Source of the DNA: Zygnema cylindricum
Taxonomy: Eukaryota > Streptophyta > Zygnematophyceae > Zygnematales > Zygnemataceae
DNA length: 26,172 bases
Assembly (NCBI GenBank): GCA_037447655.1
Contig: JBBHKE010003360.1
Coordinates: 78,507-104,678 of the forward strand
Direction of reading: 5' to 3'
Positions 1 to 17,171 of the stretch are shown here, in pieces. Every line of letters starts with the position of its first letter. The first letter of the stretch is position 1. The position numbers and the translations under genes are program-made. Under the pieces are notes generated by a model. It made no database searches. It was not told where the DNA came from and saw only the letters and a list, made by a program, of their open reading frames with translations.

Positions 1-142
1 TATAGCTTATAGCGGTTCCTGGTGAGTCAACCGACCGTAACCGCCCGACCCCCAAAATTTGGCAACCGAATCCGTTCCGGATCCGGCGCGGGCGGTCGGT
101 TAACGGTCGGTCACGGTTTCGGTTGACCGTTTGCGACCTCTG
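1..142. repeat. Inverted-repeat, transposon-end-like GC-rich segment
   Basis: The segment is built from words such as ACCGACCGTAACC (near 29) and the opposite-strand GGTCGGTTAACGGTCGGTCACGG (about 95-117), so its left and right parts form an imperfect inverted repeat of about 25 bp. Read on the minus strand from 142 it begins CAGAGGTCGCAAACGGTCAA, which resembles ends of plant hAT elements (CAG start, then repeated ACCG words). No target duplication is visible and the window edge cuts the left side. Probably a small MITE or the end of a larger element; the family is inference. Confidence 0.35.
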
Positions 143-250
143 GTGTTGGGTATCGAGGACCATTTGCCGATATTCGATATATATCGAATTTCAGGTACCC
201 GATAATCGATATATCGCTTCGATATATCGAAAAGCAAAATATCGCGAATC
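141..250 (+). repeat. TATCG-rich terminus related to the hAT-like element at 12.5 kb
   Basis: It starts TGGTGTTGGGTATCGAGG, close to the TAGTGTTGTGTATCGG ends at 12532 and 13679, and is followed by repeated ATCGATATATCG words, including the inverted pair CGATATATCG-CTT-CGATATATCG around 208-230. The same kind of subterminal array occurs in the 12.5-kb element. The opposite end was not found, so this may be a fragment. Confidence 0.35.
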
Positions 251-1575
251 GTAAATAGTGTAGCTTGATTTGGTCGCGCTTGACGATTCACATTTTTTTC
301 ATTTAGTTTGATACTTTCACGCGAGTCCGTTTTATTCATAGTTGTTCACGGCGTTCAGTGCGAACGATTTAATCGCGACTAATTATACGTAACAAACGCA
401 TTGAACCTTTTGAAAAAATCGTAAAAAGCTAATGAATTTTCGTCCGTACTATTTCGTACATGTAAGCAAAAATAAATTTCACATATACCGCAGTTTGTAA
501 GTTTTCCGTTAAATGAGCGCTAAAATATTGTATGTCCGTACATTTTTAAAACTTAACGAGCGCAAATAGTGTGAAACTCAACGTCTCTTTTCGAAAATGC
601 CCGTACATTTTCGAAAAAATAACGTACAAGTTCCGTGAATTTCCTGTTCAGATTACTGGACAGAAAATACTAATAACTGCGACGTATGATTTCGCTAAAT
701 TCCGTACATTACCGTAAACAACCGTACATATAACGCTGAAACGCTGTACTTTTTACATAATTTGGCCGTCAGTTTACCGGACAGAAAGTACATCACGATT
801 TTTTGCGATTTTTTCAAAAGTCACGAATTATACGTTTCAATCGCAAAAAAGGAAAAAATCGCGCGATTTGAGCAACAAGGGTTTTATTATAGTGTACAAC
901 ATATTTCGTTTCGTGCGATTTAATTTATCCGTACAAGACTTTTAGTGCTTTAGTTTTGAGAGGTTTCATTTCGTGTCGTTCTTCAATTTGCGTCTAAGTT
1001 CAATGTAAAGATTCACGATTATATTTCAATTTTGCGGCTAAGTTAAAATTCAACATGTGCTCTCACAGTGGAGCTCACGTAAAGTGAGAAAGTGACTGTG
1101 CACAACACTTTTATTTACATGTGGTTGCCGCAGTTTTGTTACCGTAAACCTTCGCCGGCCGTGTGAATTGCTGATTTTATTATGACGGTAGACGTTCACA
1201 AGCGCGAAAAAAAATTAACCGGTTGTTACAATATTTTGAAAGTCAAAATTGTTCAAGTGATTGACCGTCAAATTTAAAAATATACGGTACTCTAACTGTA
1301 CCAATGTGTACTTCAAACGTACAATCTTTGACAAGGTGACGTAAGTGACTGTGCGCAACCAAAATAGTCACTGCCATAATCAATTCCCAAAATGTTTATC
1401 TATTCTAAATCGAGCCGAACTACACGGTTTTCGAAATCACCGGAACTGAACCAAACCGTAAAAAATAGAAACGTCAATTTAGTGAACCTAACTGTCAAAA
1501 AACCCATTCAGCTGAGTTCGATTCATAACAGAACCGGGCGGGCGCCATTGGCTAACCTGTACAACATGTCATAGT
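251..1575. other. Gene-free transposon-derived region rich in GTAC words
   Basis: No convincing coding exon is present. The stretch carries many CGTACA/CCGTACA words (for example near 446, 534, 602, 702, 722). Two diverged copies of a TTACYGGACAGAAARTAC motif lie near 653 and 773, and two of AAGTGACTGTGCRCAAC near 1089 and 1344. The small plus-strand open frame at 1392-1574 shows no recognisable domain. Probably degenerate repeat DNA. Confidence 0.4.
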
Positions 1576-2239
1576 TCAGTTATGTGCTGTCACAAGCTTT
1601 TACAGATACTATGTTCGTATTTTTGGTGCTAGTTTGTTTTTTTGGCCAATCTACATAAACTTTCTTATTGCACACCACAATCAATTTCCATGTGCAGACT
1701 GCCAATCAGAAGGCAAGAATTTTACCTTCCCATCGCAACCGTCCGATTAATAATCCAAAAGGTGTGCACGCAAAAATGACTAGGTTGCGAAGTTGCAATA
1801 AAAGGTATTGATTCTAATAGCGATACACAGTGTACACCGCCCACTGCTGTTCGTTTGTGAATTGTTAGTGTAAACACTTTCTTAGAATGAGCTACACTAG
1901 ATTATGTTCCCAAATGTGGCTCAAGATAAGGCCTGTAATTAACTATTGTTGTTAAGTCTTATGATTTTTGATAACAAATAACCTCACTCGAATTAGAGCG
2001 ATTAACTCCAACACCGATGGCTGGTGTATGCCACTCGAATTCCTAGATGCTGTCCTCGCCTTCATAAATTTGAGCTGAGGCAACCACTCGTTTTGTATCA
2101 AAATTTTGCAGCCACTAAGTATCCAAGTAATAACCGAGGTACTACTATTGAACAGAGTCCGCGTATTGTCTTTCACAAATGGTTAAGCCTGTAAATTTTG
2201 ATAAAAAAAATGTTTCCTCGAAATATGTAAAACATCGAT
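1576..2239. other. Intergenic stretch, nothing recognised
   Basis: AT-rich sequence with only short open frames and no repeat structure or motif that I could identify. Confidence 0.4.
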
Positions 2240-2370
2240 TCTCAAAACATCGTCGTATATATATTTCACCTCATATGCATCATACCATAATCGTATCATA
2301 ACATATGGTCACATCGTATCGCTACTCTATCATATTGTGTCGCAGTAGATCAAATTGAATCGTAGCAGAT
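2240..2370. repeat. Degenerate CATAT/CATAC/ATCGT short repeats, left block
   Basis: Successive near-pentamers (cgtatatatat, catatgcatcataccataatcgtatcataacatatgg and similar) run up to the start of the LINE-derived frame. The same style of repeat resumes after the LINE 3' end at about 3030. The two blocks therefore flank the retrotransposon fragment. Confidence 0.45.
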
Positions 2371-2772
2371 GACATGATATCTACTTCTGATACTGTTGTT
2401 AGTCGGGCAGCTCGACATGTGGGCGTGGCCGCACGCGACGCGGCTAGGAGGAAGGAGCGTGATTATGCCCATCGCGATGCTATGGATGGTTTCATTCCGA
2501 TGGCGGTGGAGATATTTGGTTGTTTGGGTGTGGCTTTGGACGAGTTTCTCCGTGCTTGTGGTCGGCGTTCGTTTGAGCGGCGGGGACCTGGGAGCCCTTC
2601 AGTTTCAGTACTTACTTCTTTTTACCGTCAACGTTTATCAGTGGCCCTTCAGCGAGTGCAGGCTTCTATCCTCCTTGGATCGTCTATTGCGGCTATGGAT
2701 CGTCGACGTGTCCCGGAACTCCCGCCTCGTGCTCCTCCGGGGTTCGGGGACTTACGTGGTTGCTTTGCATAG
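2359..2772 (+). pseudogene. C-terminal remnant of a non-LTR (LINE-like) retrotransposon polyprotein
   Basis: The frame is open from a stop at 2356-2358 to TAG at 2770-2772. It is much more GC-rich than its surroundings. It contains a stretch reading like FIPMAVEIFG followed by a pattern ending in SFYRQRLSVALQR (about residues 85-97 from the ATG at 2374). From general knowledge, this FYRQRxSVALQR ending is typical of the extreme C terminus of LINE-type reverse transcriptase proteins in green plants and algae. The catalytic reverse transcriptase domain is absent, so this is a 5'-truncated copy, as is usual for target-primed insertion. The ATG at 2374 is probably not a real start. Two other overlapping frames in this stretch are shadows. 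The family assignment rests on memory of the motif, not on a search. Confidence 0.55.
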
Positions 2773-3300
2773 ATTTTTAGTTATGTTAGGGTTTTGTTGT
2801 TAGGTGTTAGCTTTTTCTTTTGGTGTTTCGTTTGTTGTTTTTTGCTTTTTTGGGTGTTTTCCGTCTACTAGTTGTCATTTTGTGGTTTCGTTGCTTTTGC
2901 CTTGCTTATCGTTTTTGTTTTTTCCCCCAACATATAGTTTTTCAATTTTTGCCGTGCTACTTCTCTTTTGTTCCCCATGAACTTAGATGGTTTACCATCG
3001 CGCTTTTTAATAAAGTCAGCCCCCGTAAAACATATTGTATTGTACTGCATTGTACTGTATCGTATTTGTATTGAACTGTATCACAATGCATCATAACACA
3101 CCGTATCATATTATATTATATCATATCATAGCCATATCACTTCACACCATACCATACTGAAGTGCATTGGATCATATTCCATTCTAATCATATCCTATCA
3201 TAACATACCATATCCGCTATCCATACCAGACCATATCCATAACATCATACCATACCGTATCATATCATACGATATGATGCGATATAATCATAATCCCTTC
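2773..3300 (+). repeat. LINE 3' untranslated part and degenerate repeat tail
   Basis: After the stop codon comes a T-rich stretch, then a TAATAAAG at 3007-3014 and a run of near-repeats (ATTGTATTGTACTG, TGTACTGTATCG, then CATATCATA/CCATACCATA words) to about 3300. This fits a LINE 3' UTR ending in a simple-repeat tail that has drifted. Part of the tail may belong to pre-existing repeats at the insertion site. Confidence 0.4.
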
Positions 3301-3978
3301 CCCTCATGTCCCATACAAGACAAAAAGAAAAAAAAATGAAAAGTCAGGAAATGTGGAAAGAAACTTGAGAAAATCAAAACCATCCTCAATTACCCTTTTA
3401 AGGGAAAACACAACATTTGCTTTTCTTCCCTCCTATCACACTTCCCAGCTCTCCCCAATTTCCCGCCTTATTTTAGCCTTTTTGTCACGAGGAGAGAGGG
3501 GAGCGGGTTAAAGGGGGGGAGGGGAGGAGGAAAACATGTAGGGGGGAGAGAGAGGAGGCTAGGGTGGAGGGAGAAGAGGCGGCAGCTAGGTGGGGGAGGA
3601 GGAAGACTAGGGGAGTGGGAGGAAGAGGAGGTCAGGAGAAAGACCCAAGGAGGGGAAGGAGGAGGAGACTAGGGGGAGGGGGAGAGGAGACTAGAGAGGG
3701 GGGAGGGTAGAAGACTAGGGAGGGGGGGGGGGGGAGGAGGCTGTCCCAAACTCGATGGAGGTTTAGGGACCATAGCCTTGAGAGTGTGGTGGACCCATAT
3801 GAAACCCTTGAGGGGGGGGAGGAGGACGTGACACTTGTTGGGAGGGAGGAGGGGGGGGGAGGATAAGAATGGGGGCCATTTGGAATTCCTGTCATATACT
3901 CTCCTCCTCCTGAAGCGGGAGGAGGAGGGAGGGAATCCCCCTTGGGAAGGGTGAGAGAGAAGTCCTTGACCATTCATA
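3301..3978 (-). other. G-rich stretch (C-rich on minus): SF3A2 3' flank or 3' UTR
   Basis: From about 3480 the plus strand is almost pure GGAGGA/GGGGGA. On the minus strand this follows the SF3A2 stop codon and stays rich in proline codons in several frames, for example a run reading PPPPASGGGEYMTGIPNGPH about 3870-3930. It may be 3' UTR, or original proline-rich coding sequence thrown out of frame by indels in homopolymers. No clear polyadenylation signal was assigned. Confidence 0.4.
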
Positions 3979-12064
<8,086 letters not shown>

Positions 12065-12500
12065 TTCTAAAACCTAAACTAAGAAAACCTAAGAAACCCT
12101 AGCCTCAAGTCGGTTGTTGCTAAAATTTTCTCGAACAGTTCTCTTTTGATGTTCACTTTAACCTCTCCTAAGAGCTGTTTGTTTGCCAACAAAGTTGAAC
12201 TGCCGTAGATCCTTCATAAACTTCACCGTATTTAAGTAGACAACAAGTTCTATACTTGGCTTATGTGACTGCCAGAAAGATGCAAAAAGTCGAGCCTCTA
12301 CGACATGTAGTAGCAATATGATTCCCTAACCCTAAAAGTAGCAATAAGATTTTACAACCCTAAAACTTGCTGACGTGGCGATCGGATTTCCTTGAAAACG
12401 GAGCTTTTGTACGGCAATTGCAGACAGTCTTATGACATAATATGGCGAAATCGCCAGACGTTTTATGCAATCACAGACTTCTCACGCTCTCATCCTCCGA
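12065..12500 (-). promoter_or_regulatory. SF3A2 5' flank with telobox motifs
   Basis: On the plus strand AAACCCTA lies at 12094-12101, about 30 bp upstream of the start codon. CCCTAACCCTAAA lies at 12324-12336 and ACCCTAAAA at 12358-12366. The last two sit in two tandem copies of an AGTAGCAATAWGATT unit (12309 and 12337). A TGACGTGG (bZIP/G-box type core) is at 12371-12378. Teloboxes are known in promoters and 5' UTRs of plant housekeeping genes such as ribosomal protein genes. No TATA box was assigned; use as a promoter is inference from position. Confidence 0.5.
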
Positions 12501-12531
12501 ATTAAGGTTGCGTTGAAAGAGTAGAAAAAAT

Positions 12532-13426
12532 TAGTGTTGTGTATCGGTAAAAAACTTATCGCGATAACACCAATACCGATAGTTATCGGTTATCGAACGG
12601 TCAGAGCTTCCAATATATCGGTCTGGGACCAACAAATTCCATATCGGCGATAACTTAGAAAAATATATAGTATGCGTTCAATAGTACTTTATAACATACT
12701 GTATTATTTTATTGATTTTATATAGCGTGGCATGCCCGTATAAAAATATGTTCTGTTACAGTTTAACTACAATTTATTACGGTAAACGCTGCGCATAAAC
12801 GTTGGCCGGTTAACTGAACAAATATTTTACGGCGACGGACGGAAATTTACTAAAAAACTGCTGAACATGGAACTGGAAAAGGACGGCGGACACAAAAGTC
12901 CAACGGACGCAAAATAACATTCTGCCCGCCGCCGGAATCGAACGGACGACTTGGAATGAGAAAACATGAACGGACGGGCCAGCGTGAGCGCCGGCATCCC
13001 GGAATGGCTCTTTTGGCAGCTTTTGCCAAAAAAGCCGACAGATTGACACGTGGCAGGTCCCTAGTGGATTTCAAGGAATTAAGGGACAAAGCCATGGCGT
13101 CGGATGTGAAAGGTACATCGATTTTACTGGATCCGTATCAAAATCGTACAGATTTCATGGCGGCTACAGTACTTTCTATGCTTGTACACGTCCGGAGAAT
13201 ATGACGTACAGTTGAGAGTACAGACCGTACATTTATCTGTACGGTTCGTACAGTTATCGCCGATAATTATCGTTATCGGCATTATCGCCGATAAGTACCC
13301 GATATTATCGGCTACTTATCGGCGATAAGACCGATGTCGATATATCGTACCAATATATCGATTATCGGATACCCGAAAAAAGGCCCATATCGGTTATCGG
13401 CAAATCCTTACCGATACACAACACTA
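12532..13426. mobile_element. Non-autonomous hAT-like DNA transposon, 895 bp
   Basis: The element has perfect 19-bp terminal inverted repeats: TAGTGTTGTGTATCGGTAA at 12532-12550 and its complement at 13408-13426. It is flanked by an exact 8-bp target site duplication, GAAAAAAT, at 12524-12531 and 13427-13434. Eight-bp duplications and short TIRs are hallmarks of the hAT superfamily. Both ends carry dense subterminal TTATCGG/CGATAA words, as expected for transposase-binding repeats. No transposase is encoded; the open frames inside (12956-13204 and overlaps) show no known domain. It lies about 470 bp upstream of the SF3A2 start codon. Confidence 0.85.
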
Positions 13427-13678
13427 GAAAAAATACACGTTGTCGAGCTTTGCCCTAATCATTTATGTTGTAATCTAGATGGGAGCTATTTTCGCCTTCT
13501 TTTTTTTGCTATTTTGAGTATTTTCGCCTCCCTGTACCTTGTGGACGTAAACGGGCAGATTTTTTACGTCCCAAGTACGGAAAAGTGCATTGAAATTTGA
13601 CGCTGTAACTGCGGGCCGAAAAAAGACAAAACATCAAGGTTCAATGAGAGTTTTGTGGGTGTGGACGATGGTAAATTG

Positions 13679-14100
13679 TAGTGTTGTGTATCGGCACGAA
13701 ATTTATCGCGCTGGCACCGATAAATCGATATACTGGCACGATATATCGAAACTGGTGTTATCTCCGATAAAAAACCAATATTGATATCGCGATAGCACCG
13801 CTACCGATAACTTTTGGCGATAATTGTACGGCTTGTTTTGTACAATTTTACGGTTAATTCCGTCTTACTGAACCCGCATTGCGTCGTTACACAGAACAGT
13901 TTTCTACACGTGCATGCCACGCTATATACAGTGAAAAATATAATACAGCGACGTTCACGGATGAGATTATTCGAGGGGTATCCAGAATAATCGGGCGGCT
14001 GCAATAGAACCGTAAATCCGACATGTCACCGAACGTGACGAGTCAAAATGGCCGCTCGATTATACAAATCCGACGGCTAAAAAATACACTAGTACGATTG
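13679..14100 (+). mobile_element. Related hAT-like element, left end plus inverted internal homology
   Basis: The left terminus TAGTGTTGTGTATCGG at 13679 matches the TIR of the 12.5-kb element and is followed by the same TATCG/CGATAA subterminal words to about 13825. Further in, a segment (about 13885-13945, GCATGCCACGCTATATA) matches the reverse complement of 12720-12765 of the first element. This is therefore a diverged copy in opposite orientation. I could not find a matching right TIR or 8-bp duplication; the end at 14100 is approximate. Confidence 0.5.
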
Positions 14101-14482
14101 CTTGACCACAATGGCAATTTCAGTTGTCGTTGTCGTTGTAGTTTCCTTTTTTTTTTCCATTGCAGTTTCTAGTTGCCGATTTTGTCGCAGTTTGCTGTCG
14201 CAGTTTATGTTACAGTTTCAAATGTTTGTCACCGTTACAAGTCGCATTTTCCGTCACCTTCCCAAATCCCAGTTTTCGCTCCCTTTCCAGTTTGCGGTTC
14301 CCGTTTCTTCACAGTCTGCACTACTGTTCTCGCTACAGTATCCAGCTGTCGTTTTCAAGTCATTCTCATCGACGTTCTAGTTCGTAGTTGCTGTTCCCGC
14401 TGTAATTAGCAGCGCCCGTTGCTGTTCACAGTTCTCCTAGTTTTTTTTGTGCCAGTTTTTGCTGTCGTTTTTGTTGCATTTG
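14101..14482 (+). repeat. Degenerate GTCGCAGTTT-type short repeats
   Basis: A stretch built from drifting words such as GTTGTCGTT, TCGCAGTTT, CACAGTTCT and CCAGTTTTTG, with no coding motif in any frame. It ends at the lower LTR of the copia element. Similar drifting short repeats occur at 4935-5100 and 3030-3300. Confidence 0.4.
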
Positions 14483-14954
14483 AAGTTAGCGATCATAACA
14501 AAAGAAAGATTTAAAGCAAAAGGACAGACAAATGTCTAAGTACATAAAGGGAACAAAGGACAGTAAAGACTGTCGTGAACTTGAGTTCAGTATTGATTGA
14601 AAAAAGTTAAATGAAACAAAGTTAGGCACTTGAGTTTTACAGATGAACTCAAGCGTGTAAAGCGCACTAAATGGAGGTACGACTAATCTAGGTAACTTCT
14701 GATAAGTGGAGATCATCTAGGTATATCTAAAAGTGTAGGTAGAACTAGTTAGAAAGATTCCAAGAATTAGTGGGAATCTTTCTACGGTAAACAATAATAT
14801 GTACAAAAAATAAGGTACAACAAGTACATGAACACTAATTAAAGTTTTATACTTAAGACTTAGTGTTCTGGGACTTAATAACTATCGAGAAACAACTATC
14901 TAAACATAGTGGTTCAAAAGTAGTGTGGAATGTAGAAGTAGTCGAATTCCAATA
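14483..14954 (-). repeat. 3' LTR of the copia element
   Basis: Aligns along its whole length with 20073-20544. It is preceded (on the minus strand) by a G-rich polypurine tract. The ends as aligned are TATTGG...CTAACTT, not the usual TG...CA. It contains a 12-bp perfect stem with an 11-nt loop at 14750-14784. Confidence 0.9.
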
Positions 14955-14964
14955 CCCCCCCTCG
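14955..14964 (-). other. Polypurine tract of the copia element
   Basis: The minus strand reads CGAGGGGGGG directly before the 3' LTR, the expected place for plus-strand priming. Confidence 0.7.
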
Positions 14965-14984
14965 ATTGAAGCACGAAGTTTTGA

Positions 14985-15857
14985 TTAATCACGAAGGCTA
15001 GAGGAGAAAATATGTTTGCCGAATGAGGGGCGAGAAAGAGGTTTGGTAAGGAAGTCAGCAAGTTGGTTGGAAGTAGAGCAATGGGGGAAGGATACTGTGC
15101 CATCCACAATTTTTTCACGAGTAAAGTGGTATTGTTTATCAATATGTTTTGTTCGTGTATGGTGAATGGGATTCTTCATGAGGGCGAGAGCCCCTTGAGA
15201 GTCACAAAAGATAGGAGTTGGAGAAGTTTGATGAAAAGAAAGGTCTGTGATAAGGCGACGATGCCAAATGGCGGTTTTAGTGGAAGAGGTACCGGCCATG
15301 TATTCAACTTCAGTGGATGAGAGAGCAACAGTTGGTTTTTTTCGGGAAGACCATGAGACAAGACAACCACCAAGAGAGAAACAAACACCAGAAATAGAAC
15401 GGCGTTCATCGGTTTGGTTTCCCGAGTCCGCATCACAAAATCCAACAAGAGAGGTATCGAGAAAAAAGGAGGAAGGAAAAATAGAAGAAGAAGGAGAAGA
15501 AGAAGGAGGGAGAGAGAAGGTGAGGCAAAGATGTTTGGTGCCTTGGAGGTATCTAAGAACATGTTTTGCCGCATCTAGATGAGTGGAAGTCGCACAATGA
15601 GAAAATTGTGATAGAATGCAAACAGCAATGCAAATGTCCAGACGTGACCCCAACATGGCATACATCAATTTTCCTACGATAGACCGGTAAAGAGACCCTA
15701 TGTCTCCTTGGGCATTCCCATCGGAGGCTTCTTTCCCTAGTGTGGTATTTGGATCAAGAGGTGTACAGACAGGATTACAATCGGACATGCCAAAGGTATC
15801 TAAAAGGTCGACAATATAGTGTTCTTGACTCATCTGTAATAATCGTTTTGGCCTATT
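14985..15857 (-). pseudogene. pol: copia RNase H domain
   Basis: Contains SQEHYIVDLLDTFGMSDCNP, the YAMLGSRLDICIAV block, HVLRYLQGT, the RNase H stretch FCDADSGNQTDERRSISG, SSTEVEYMA, IFCDSQGALAL and HTRTKHIDKQYHFTRE, ending with NQLADFLTKPLSRPSF. These are all the landmarks of a copia RNase H. A serine-rich insertion (SLPPSSSPSSS) precedes the catalytic Asp block. It terminates shortly before the polypurine tract. Confidence 0.92.
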
Positions 15858-16343
15858 CCTTATATGCTAATACCTAAACAGTATTCAAGGTCACCTAAAT
15901 TAGTTATTAGCCAATGTGACGCTAGCATGACTTTGAATTTGTTAATCTCCATTTTACTAGGACCAGCAAGGATTAAATCGTCAACATAAATAATAATGAT
16001 GACTAAACTGTCACCTGTGCCTTTAATGTAAATACCACGATCTGCTCTAATTTCTTTGAAACCATCTTTTAATAAAGCAGACACAAGTATTTTGTGCCAC
16101 ACAGGTGGCGCCTGCTTAAGACAATAGATTGATTTATTTAAGCGATAGACCAAAGATTCTTGTCCGGCCACAGCGTATTCTGGAGCCTGCTCCATATAAA
16201 TATCTTCTTCAAGAGTCCCATGCAAAAAGGCAGTCTTAACGTCGAGCTGTTGGAGTTCCCAATCCTGGATCGCTGCCAACGACAAAATGGTACGAATAGA
16301 CTCAAATTTTGCAACTGGCGCAAAAGTCTCGTTGTAATCAATT
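15858..16343 (-). pseudogene. pol: copia reverse transcriptase, catalytic piece
   Basis: Continues after the nested LTR with YNETFAPVAKFESIRTILSL, QLDVKTAFLHGTLEEDIYME, YRLNKSIYCLKQAP and the catalytic IIYVDDLILAG (YVDD). The frame is then lost near 15860, after LEYCLGISI. The short minus-strand reading upstream of YNETF (16519-16344) belongs to the nested LTR and is not polymerase. Confidence 0.92.
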
Positions 16344-16843
16344 TGTAAAAGAGGCAACAATATACCACAACACGTCACAGTGCACAGCGGAAAACACCAA
16401 GGATCTCCCCGTAGCAACAGCAGGAGCACACAGAACTCACAGACAAGGTTGGGCTTTATTAATTGAAGGAGAGTACAAGGTTGCGCTAGCTGTGTAAGTC
16501 TACTTGAGGTCCCATTCACCAGGTCTACTTGACTATTTAAACTAACTGCTAGTCAACCTAGTACTGTACAGCTGTACACGTGGACCTTCAAGGTCAACCG
16601 AGATCTATCCAAAACTTCCTTCTAGAACTATACAGCTCCATCTACATTCTGCGGCGTTGCTATGCTGCACTGCTGCGTCCCTGCGCTACTAGTTGCTACG
16701 CCGCTAAATTGCTATGCTGCTATGCTGCGCTGGTCTGGAATCGCAGCTGCGCTGCTCTAGAATCGCAACTGCGCTGCTCTGAAATCGCAACTATAGCAGC
16801 CTAGCCCTAGCCACTAAGTACCCAATTCTGTAACCCTATTACA
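16344..16843 (-). mobile_element. Nested solo LTR, exactly 500 bp, with 5-bp target duplication
   Basis: The insert begins TGTAAAAGAGG and ends CCCTATTACA on the plus strand, so it has TG...CA ends within a 5-bp perfect inverted repeat (TGTAA/TTACA). It is flanked by CAATT at 16339-16343 and 16844-16848. Removing it and one CAATT restores continuity of the reverse transcriptase frame. On the minus strand it shows an upstream tandem GC-rich array, a TTTAAATAG TATA-like box (about 16540-16532) and AATAAA (16460-16455), in the order expected of an LTR. It therefore likely lies in the same orientation as its host element. Confidence 0.88.
16730..16803. repeat. Three tandem ~22-bp repeats in the solo LTR
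   Basis: GAATCGCARCTGCGCTGCTCT occurs at about 16738 and 16761 with a decayed third copy at 16783. It is preceded by shorter GCTATGCTGC words (16656-16733). Position in the U3 part suggests enhancer-like repeats of the LTR (inference). Confidence 0.6.
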
Positions 16844-16848
16844 CAATT

Positions 16849-17171
16849 CCTTTGGTCAACGAATATCCTTTCGCTACAAGACGCGCCTTGTATCGTTCAA
16901 CAGATCCATCTACAAATCTTTTAACCTTAAAAGCCCATTTTAAACCAATGGCACGTCGGTTAGGTGGCAATTTGCAAAGCCTCCAAGTCTGATTTGTCAT
17001 TAAAGCTTGATATTCCTCGTTAGCCGCCCGCTGCCACTTGTCTGCATTTAGATGTTTTAGAGCAAATTTTAAAATAAGTGGTGGATTTCTGACATCAGCG
17101 AGACTAGCGTGAGCAAGATTTTGTGTCACCTTCCACGTAGGGCGTACAAGCCAAGTACTGCGCCGTACAAT
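16849..17171 (-). pseudogene. pol: copia reverse transcriptase, N-terminal piece
   Basis: Reads WQRAANEEYQALMTNQTWRL, then ...GLKWAFKVK... and ERYKARLVAKGY, the conserved entry to copia reverse transcriptases. It is interrupted at 16844-16848 by the nested solo LTR. The other half begins at 16343. Confidence 0.9.

Noticed and set aside
2396-2803. 135-codon plus frame overlapping the LINE remnant
   Set aside because: Shadow frame; the recognisable FYRQRLSVALQR pattern lies in the other frame.
12810-13204. Open frames inside the hAT-like element, possible transposase fragment
   Set aside because: No hAT dimerisation (C-terminal) or BED zinc finger motif is visible; they are short and overlap on both strands.
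16580-16804. Plus open frame in the solo LTR
   Set aside because: It lies in LTR tandem repeats and has no domain.
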